Assembly: GCA_016710385.1 (NCBI GenBank)
Contig: JADJVX010000017.1
Coordinates: 496,001 to 560,000, forward strand
DNA from: Actinomycetales bacterium
GTDB lineage: Bacteria > Actinomycetota > Actinomycetes > Actinomycetales > Dermatophilaceae
Reading direction: 5' to 3'
DNA: 64,000 nucleotides
Below are positions 59,158-64,000 of this stretch, piece by piece. A program made the position numbers and the translations under genes. The notes beneath the pieces are model-generated. The model saw only the letters and a program-made list of their open reading frames with translations. It did not search any database and was not told the origin of the DNA. The stretch's first letter is position 1; the number at the start of each line of letters is the position of its first letter.

Positions 59158-60342
59158 TCAGTCCAGCGGAGCGGTCGAGCCCACGGCACCTAGCGCGGCA
59201 TACCGGGGTTTGAGGATCTGCTCGATAATGGCCAGCCGTTCGTCGAACGGGACGAAGGCCGACTTCATCGCGTTGATCGACACCCACCGCAGGTCATCGA
59301 GGGTCCACCCGGCCTGGTCGACGAGCGCCTGGGCCTCCTTGGTCATCGTCGTGTTGCTCATCAGCCGGTTGTCGGTGTTGAGCGTGACCCGGAACCGCAG
59401 TTCCTTGAGCAAGGTGATCGGGTGCAGCGCGATGGACGGAGCTGCGCCGGTCTGCAGGTTGGACGTCGGGCACATCTCCAGCGGGATCCGGGCGTCGCGC
59501 ACATAGGCCGCAAGCCGACCGAGCCGCACCGAGGACAGGTCGACATCGTCGAGGCTCGCGATGTGGTTCTTCTCGGCCATCCGGATCCACAACGACGCGG
59601 CCACCCCGGCAATCGCGATGTCGTCGACGATCCGCACGCCGTGGCCCAGCCGGTCGGCCCCGCAATACTGGATTGCCTCCCAGATGCTCGGCAGCCCGAA
59701 GCCCTCACCGGCATGGATGGTGAAGTGCGCATTCTCGCGACGGAGGTATTCGAAAGCGTCGAGATGGCGCGTGGGTGGGAAGCCCGCCTCGGCACCGGCG
59801 ATGTCGAAGCCGCCCACCCCGTCGTCGCGATAGCGCACGGCCAGTTCGGCGATCGCCGTGCTGCGCGCCGCATGTCGCATCGCGGTGAGCAGCGAGGTCA
59901 CCCGGATGGTGTGCCCGGCAGCGGCTGCCTCGGCCTCGCCGGCACGGAAGCCGGCGTTGACCGCCTCGACGACCTGCTCCAACCGCAGGCCCCCCGCAAG
60001 GTGTTGCTCCGGGGCATAGCGGCTCTCGGCGTAGACAACCCCGTCGGCAGCCAGGTCGAGCACGCACTCCTTGGCGACCCGCGCCAGCCCGGCCTCGGTC
60101 TGCATGACGGCCACGGTGTGCGTGAAGGTCTCCAGGTAGCGTTCCAACGACCCCGAGTCGGCCGACTCGTGGAACCACGTCCCGAGGCTCGCAGCATCGT
60201 GCGCCGGCAGACCGGCATACCCGATCTCGTCGGCGATCTCGAGGATCGTCTGCGGCCGGACGCCACCGTCGAGGTGGTCGTGCAGCAGCACTTTCGGTGC
60301 GGCCAGGACGGTGGCCGCATCCGGCCTAGTGGCAGTGCTCAT
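59158..60342 (-). CDS. add: Adenosine deaminase
   Basis: A 394-residue zinc deaminase that turns (deoxy)adenosine into (deoxy)inosine, a substrate for punA. Zinc ligands are His21 and His23 in LLHDHLDGG; the catalytic region is HAGEGFGLPSIW, with CPTSNLQTGA and TLNTDNRLMSNT (zinc Asp). It is longer than E. coli Add (333), as in other actinobacterial forms. Its ATG overlaps the stop of the cupin gene (ATGA), so the two are co-translated. Confidence 0.93.
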   Translation of the reverse strand: MSTATRPDAATVLAAPKVLLHDHLDGGVRPQTILEIADEIGYAGLPAHDAASLGTWFHESADSGSLERYLETFTHTVAVMQTEAGLARVAKECVLDLAADGVVYAESRYAPEQHLAGGLRLEQVVEAVNAGFRAGEAEAAAAGHTIRVTSLLTAMRHAARSTAIAELAVRYRDDGVGGFDIAGAEAGFPPTRHLDAFEYLRRENAHFTIHAGEGFGLPSIWEAIQYCGADRLGHGVRIVDDIAIAGVAASLWIRMAEKNHIASLDDVDLSSVRLGRLAAYVRDARIPLEMCPTSNLQTGAAPSIALHPITLLKELRFRVTLNTDNRLMSNTTMTKEAQALVDQAGWTLDDLRWVSINAMKSAFVPFDERLAIIEQILKPRYAALGAVGSTAPLD

Positions 60343-60695
60343 GAATCCTCACGATGGGCGGTGTCCGGCGAGTATGCCGGCAGGCAGATAGCGACGTATT
60401 CGGCCCCGAGCGGCCCGGCGGAGTATTGCACCCGCTCACCGGCCGTGGTGACGATCGACTGGCCCGCGACCACCTCGTAGCGGCGGCCGTCGCAGTCGAC
60501 GTGCAGGGCCCCGCGCACGACGACAGTGATCTCGTCGAACTCCGGGGTCTGGAACGGCTCCTCCCATCCCGATGGCGCGAGCATGTGCGCGACCGAGAGG
60601 GTGGGGGTGCTTGTCGCGACCAGCCCGACATGCTCGTTGATGACCTTACCTCCCGGGACCGGGATGCGAACTGGGTCGGTGGTGACGTGCGGCAT
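60339..60695 (-). CDS. Small cupin-domain protein
   Basis: A 118-residue single-cupin protein. Motif 1 reads around WEEPFQTPEFDEITVVVRG and motif 2 around GQSIVTTAGERVQYSA; the usual histidine metal ligands are largely absent, so metal binding is uncertain. ATG 60695 is preceded by TAGAGT ending 6 nt upstream. It is the first gene of a two-gene unit with add, and so may act in nucleoside or base metabolism, or sense a ligand for it; this is inference from position. Confidence 0.8.
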   Translation of the reverse strand: MPHVTTDPVRIPVPGGKVINEHVGLVATSTPTLSVAHMLAPSGWEEPFQTPEFDEITVVVRGALHVDCDGRRYEVVAGQSIVTTAGERVQYSAGPLGAEYVAICLPAYSPDTAHREDS

Positions 60696-60701
60696 TCTCG
60701 C

Positions 60702-60707
60702 ACTCTA
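60702..60707 (-). promoter_or_regulatory. Candidate -10 box of the cupin-add unit (leaderless)
   Basis: TAGAGT on the minus strand ends 6 nt before ATG 60695; no Shine-Dalgarno is present. Confidence 0.5.
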
Positions 60708-60761
60708 GTCACCCGGTGTCGTGGGCGTCAGCCCCATGCGGAGCGGCATGGCGTCGGTCTG

Positions 60762-60836
60762 GCCCCGGGCGCGATCTTGCGCCGCACCCCGGGGCAGAGC
60801 CCTCGCGGACGGGTCGAAATCGACCCGTCCGCGAGG
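60762..60836. other. Two consecutive strong hairpins
   Basis: The first pairs GCCCCGGG (60762-60769) with CCCGGGGC (60788-60795). The second is a perfect 17-bp stem, 60801-60817 with 60820-60836, and a 2-nt loop. No coding gene ends here on either strand within 55 bp. The pair could terminate an unseen short transcript or form a small structured RNA. Confidence 0.55.
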
Positions 60837-61591
60837 CCCTTGACGACAGGGACTGCCCGTGTCCCGTTGTCTCGGGTTCGCCGGGTGTACCGGCCAGCCA
60901 CTCATGAACATCTACCAGTTGCATAAGCCGCCGCAGGAACCGCTCCCCAAGGCGCGGCATACAGACGGATGCATTTCCCGCGCACACCGTCTGCCGTTCG
61001 CGACTGAGAACCGTAAATGTCCCATATGGCTGAGCTGACTTTCCCCTACAGGTTCACACGGAAATATCCGTATGAGATCCCTAAGTGATCACGCCAGGCC
61101 GCATCAACCTGACGAGTCCACGGTCAACCGGGCGCCTCGGCAATCACCCTGGTGTGCAACCGGTCCCTCAACCGCCTGCTCTCAGGGATGACATCCGCAC
61201 CAACGGTGCGGCTCCGAGACGGAATCCCCCCGGATCCCGGCTCCTCCTCGAGCGGCGGACCGCCGAGGAGACTACTGAGGTGCCGCGCCACCGCTCGGAG
61301 GATCCCCCGGCAGCGAGCGCTCCGCCATAGTCGCAGACCCCAAAAGCGCTGTCACCTCCCGAGTTAATGCCGATCAACAGCCGTCACAGGATTCTGATAT
61401 CAGCTGATCTCGATTAACTGGTAGGTGACGAAACGCTCCCCAGATGCCAGGCTGAGGATGGACTTTTCAATTCCGCAGGGCACCCTCGGGTGCCGTGCGG
61501 GCGGCGGGAGCGACTCCCCTCCCACACCGAGTCGGCCCGCTGGAGTGGCCGCGGGCTCGTCGACTTCCCCTCAGTCCCACGAGGCCCGCGG
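60837..61591. other. Long non-coding stretch
   Basis: No ORF in 755 bp has normal GC3 bias or a recognisable domain. Two patches (around 61010-61085 and 61370-61430) are much AT-richer than the window average. Short dyads include ACGGA-AATA-TCCGT at 61058-61071 and a CGGCGG/CCGCCG stem near 61250-61262. It may hold regulatory DNA or a small RNA, or remnants of a lost gene. Confidence 0.5.
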
Positions 61592-62902
61592 TCACTCGTC
61601 CGTCACCGTCCTGCCCCGGCCATCGGCACGCGGCGTGAGGTGGCGGCGCAACCGCACGAACAGCAGCGAAGCCACGCCGGTCCCGCCGACCGTTGCGGCC
61701 ACCCAGAGTCCCGCTCGTCCGTTGCCCAAGAGCAGCCCCGCGGTGGCGGGACCGAGCACCGACGCTGTGGTCCACACCATCGATAGCGCCGCGTTGTAGC
61801 GACCGCGCAGGTGCTCGGGGGCCAGGTCGTTGACCAGGGCGGGCACGACGGGCGCCCACACGGTCTCACCGATGCCGAACAAGCCCAGCCCGACGACCGC
61901 GAAGCCGACTGCGGCTGCGCCGTCGACCCGCCCGGTCATCGCCACGACCAGCCAGGCGACCGACCAGATCAGGGCGGCGAGGGCCAACAGCCGGGTCCGG
62001 CTCCGGCCAGGGATGAACCGCAGGGCGAGCAACTGCCCGAGGACGATGACCGTCGTATTGGCCGCAAACGCCCACCCCAGCCGGCTCGCCGGCACGCCTC
62101 CGGTCTCGGTGACGTATGCCGCGAACCCCGCCTCCATCTGGGCATAGCCGAAGGTCACGACGACCACGCAGACCATCATGAAGCGCAGCATCGCCCGGTC
62201 GGCGAGAACCTCGCGCCAGCCCCCGGCGGGCACCTCGCTCCCGCTGTCGGTCACCGATGCCAGTGAGCCGGCCGAACGCGGCAAGCTCATGACGACGACG
62301 ATGTAGCCCACATAAGACAGTGCATCGATGAGATACAGCCGCTGGAACGACTCCACCGACGAAGTGTCGACGAGCACCGACGACACCAGACCGCCGATGC
62401 CGAAGCCGGCGTTCATGAGCATGAACTGCACGGCATACGCGCGCTCCCGCTCGGTCTCCGGGACCAGCCGGGTGAGCATCGCCGTCGTCGCGGGATAGAG
62501 ACCAACGGTGCCCAGGCAGATGGCGGTGACGACGACCAACGCCTGGCCCACGGTGGCGACGTGCCCGATGAGATAGGTGGTGACCGCCTCGACGACCAGG
62601 CCGACGAGCATCACGGCACGTGGGCCGAACCGGTCGATGAGCGTGCCGCCCAGCGGTGCCCCGAGGAAGCTCACGACGCCCATCCAGGCAAAAATCAGCC
62701 CCACCGTCTGGGTCGGGATGCCCCGCACCTGGGCTAGGTAGACATAGAGAAAGGGCATGGTGAGCCCACTGCCCAACGCAGAGAAGGCGATGCCGAGGAT
62801 GAGCCGGCGCGCCAAGGGATGGCTCACAACCACTGAGCCTGTCACGTCCGGGTGGCCGGCTGCACCGGGTTTTTTCCGACCGGGTGCCGCACGCCCCTCC
62901 AC
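61592..62902 (-). CDS. MFS transporter (DHA1-like)
   Basis: A 436-residue transporter with 12 predicted membrane segments. The loop between helices 2 and 3 is GAPLGGTLIDRFGPRAVML, the standard MFS motif A. The N-terminal 25 residues are a Gly/Pro/Lys-rich tail. GTG 62902 lies 1 nt past the stop of thymidine phosphorylase, so the two are co-expressed, and export or uptake of a nucleoside or analogue is a possibility. Drug efflux is the other family default. Confidence 0.83.
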   Translation of the reverse strand: MEGRAAPGRKKPGAAGHPDVTGSVVVSHPLARRLILGIAFSALGSGLTMPFLYVYLAQVRGIPTQTVGLIFAWMGVVSFLGAPLGGTLIDRFGPRAVMLVGLVVEAVTTYLIGHVATVGQALVVVTAICLGTVGLYPATTAMLTRLVPETERERAYAVQFMLMNAGFGIGGLVSSVLVDTSSVESFQRLYLIDALSYVGYIVVVMSLPRSAGSLASVTDSGSEVPAGGWREVLADRAMLRFMMVCVVVVTFGYAQMEAGFAAYVTETGGVPASRLGWAFAANTTVIVLGQLLALRFIPGRSRTRLLALAALIWSVAWLVVAMTGRVDGAAAVGFAVVGLGLFGIGETVWAPVVPALVNDLAPEHLRGRYNAALSMVWTTASVLGPATAGLLLGNGRAGLWVAATVGGTGVASLLFVRLRRHLTPRADGRGRTVTDE

Positions 62903-62903
62903 G

Positions 62904-64000
62904 TCAGGCGATGCGGTCGATCACCAGGGGCAGTAGGTCGGGCCGCGACCCTTCGGGCGCGATGAAACTCGCCCCGTCGAGCGCCTCGAGCGCGCGCGCG
63001 AAGCGTTCCGGGGTGTCGGTGTGCAAGGTCATCAGTCGCTCACCGGCGCGGACGAACGCCCCGGGTTTGGCGTGCAGCTCGATGCCCGCGCCCGCCTGCA
63101 CAGGATCTTCCTTGCGAGCCCGGCCGGCGCCCAGCCGCCAGGCCGCGATGCCCACCTTGAGCGCGTCGAGCTGGGTGAGCACGCCGGTGCCCTCCGCGAG
63201 CACCTCGTGGGTATGCCGTGCGACCGGCAGCGGGGCGTCGGGGTCGCCACCCTGGGCGCGGATCATCCGCCGCCAGGCGTCCATGGCGCGCCCGTCCCGC
63301 AGCGCGTCGGCGGGGTCGACCCCGTCGCGACCAGCCGCCGCGAGCATCTCGCGGGCCAGCTGCACGGTGAGCTCGACGACGTCCTCCGGGCCGCCGCCGG
63401 CGAGCACCTCGACGGACTCGCGCACCTCCAGAGCGTTTCCGGCGGTCAGCCCCAGGGGAGTCTGCATGTTGGTCAGCAGCGCCACGGTCGTGACGCCCGC
63501 GGCCGTCCCGAGGTCGACCATGGTGCGGGCGAGTTCACCGGCCCGGTCGACGTCCTTCATGAAGGCCCCGGACCCGACCTTGACGTCCAGGACCAGTGCG
63601 CCGGTGCCCTCGGCGATCTTCTTGCTCATGATCGAGCTGGCGATGAGCGGGATCGCCTCGACGGTGCCGGTGACATCGCGCAGCGCGTAGAGCTTCTTGT
63701 CGGCCGGCGCGAGGCCCGCCCCCGCGGCACAGATCACTGCACCGACGTCCTCGAGTACGGCGAACATCTCGGCGTTGCTCAACGCCGCCCGCCAGCCGGG
63801 AATCGACTCGAGTTTGTCCAGCGTGCCGCCGGTGTGCCCGAGACCGCGTCCGGACAGCTGTGGCACCGCGACCCCGCACGCCGCGACCAGCGGCGCGAGC
63901 GGCAGGGTGATCTTGTCGCCGACTCCGCCGGTCGAGTGCTTGTCGGCGGTCGGCCGCGACAGCCCGGAGAAGTCCATCCGCTCCCCCGACGCGATCATCG
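62904..64000 (-). CDS. deoA: Thymidine phosphorylase, 5' end beyond the window
   Basis: Splits thymidine and other pyrimidine (deoxy)nucleosides into base and (deoxy)ribose-1-phosphate. The visible 365 residues start just before the signature region: DKHSTGGVGDKITLPLAPLV, then GRGLGHTGGTLDKLESI, SSIMSKKIAEGTGALVLDVK and the C-terminal domain with GAGRARKEDPVQAGAGIELH. Roughly the first 70 residues are missing past position 64000. It leads the MFS gene and supplies deoxyribose-1-phosphate to the mutase-deoC route at 44-48 kb. The family also includes pyrimidine-nucleoside phosphorylases (Pdp). Confidence 0.92.
   Translation of the reverse strand, partial: MIASGERMDFSGLSRPTADKHSTGGVGDKITLPLAPLVAACGVAVPQLSGRGLGHTGGTLDKLESIPGWRAALSNAEMFAVLEDVGAVICAAGAGLAPADKKLYALRDVTGTVEAIPLIASSIMSKKIAEGTGALVLDVKVGSGAFMKDVDRAGELARTMVDLGTAAGVTTVALLTNMQTPLGLTAGNALEVRESVEVLAGGGPEDVVELTVQLAREMLAAAGRDGVDPADALRDGRAMDAWRRMIRAQGGDPDAPLPVARHTHEVLAEGTGVLTQLDALKVGIAAWRLGAGRARKEDPVQAGAGIELHAKPGAFVRAGERLMTLHTDTPERFARALEALDGASFIAPEGSRPDLLPLVIDRIA

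Noticed and set aside
61085..61330. 81-residue plus-strand ORF in the gene desert
   Set aside because: Codon pattern is unlike neighbouring genes and no ribosome site or family match is seen.

Overview
The window is about 69% G+C, with coding density, GC3 bias and gene content of a high-GC actinobacterium. Mycothiol deacetylase MshB, the actinobacterial form of DapD, a 7Fe ferredoxin FdxA, an LpdA-type reductase and a fused biotin carboxylase/BCCP subunit all point that way. The Intrasporangiaceae/Dermatophilaceae are my best guess at the family, but this is inference. It is ordinary chromosome: I see no rRNA, tRNA, integrase, transposase or CRISPR array.

Layout. (1) 0-5.8 kb: lysine/DAP synthesis (dapD, a damaged dapC), citrate synthase, fdxA and an acetyltransferase. 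(2) 5.8-18.2 kb, all minus strand: MarR regulator, NUDIX hydrolase, typA, then a peptide-type ABC importer with two paralogous lipoproteins, two permeases and two ATPases, ending in mshB. (3) 18.2-25.3 kb: a VIT-family transporter, a three-gene unit (cDPGS-like GTPase, GNAT, ornithine carbamoyltransferase), a GPH symporter, a Tat-exported protein and an ACT-domain protein. (4) 25.5-35.2 kb: an orphan FHA-FtsK/SpoIIIE (EssC/EccC-like) ATPase, an MDR oxidoreductase, a DUF885 protein, Maf, a MauE-thioredoxin fusion and a polytopic membrane protein. (5) 35.2-41.4 kb: acyl-CoA carboxylase beta chain, acyl-CoA dehydrogenase, a MerR regulator with a perfect 16-bp palindrome, an aldo/keto reductase and the biotinylated alpha chain. 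(6) 41.7-51.5 kb and 59.2-64 kb: nucleoside breakdown (punA, phosphopentose/phosphohexose mutase, deoC, two aldehyde dehydrogenases, a uridine-kinase-like gene; then add and thymidine phosphorylase). (7) 51.5-59.1 kb, between those two halves: a membrane-associated MoxR/DUF58/DUF4129/DUF4350/SpoIIM/RDD cluster.

Most noteworthy signals. Two intergenic arrays 15 kb apart (41.5 and 57.0 kb) have the same 52-bp period and share a core of about 30 bp. Both lie between convergent genes, in opposite orientation. The octamer GTATGCCG occurs about 80 times by eye on the two strands where 2-3 are expected; it often forces rare ATA and TAT codons and sometimes supplies a start codon. Many genes have a TANNNT box ending 6-7 nt before the start codon and no Shine-Dalgarno, so leaderless mRNA looks common; I used this to choose starts. 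dapC and the second aldehyde dehydrogenase each carry an apparent one-base insertion in a C-rich stretch, and dapC also lacks a standard start codon.
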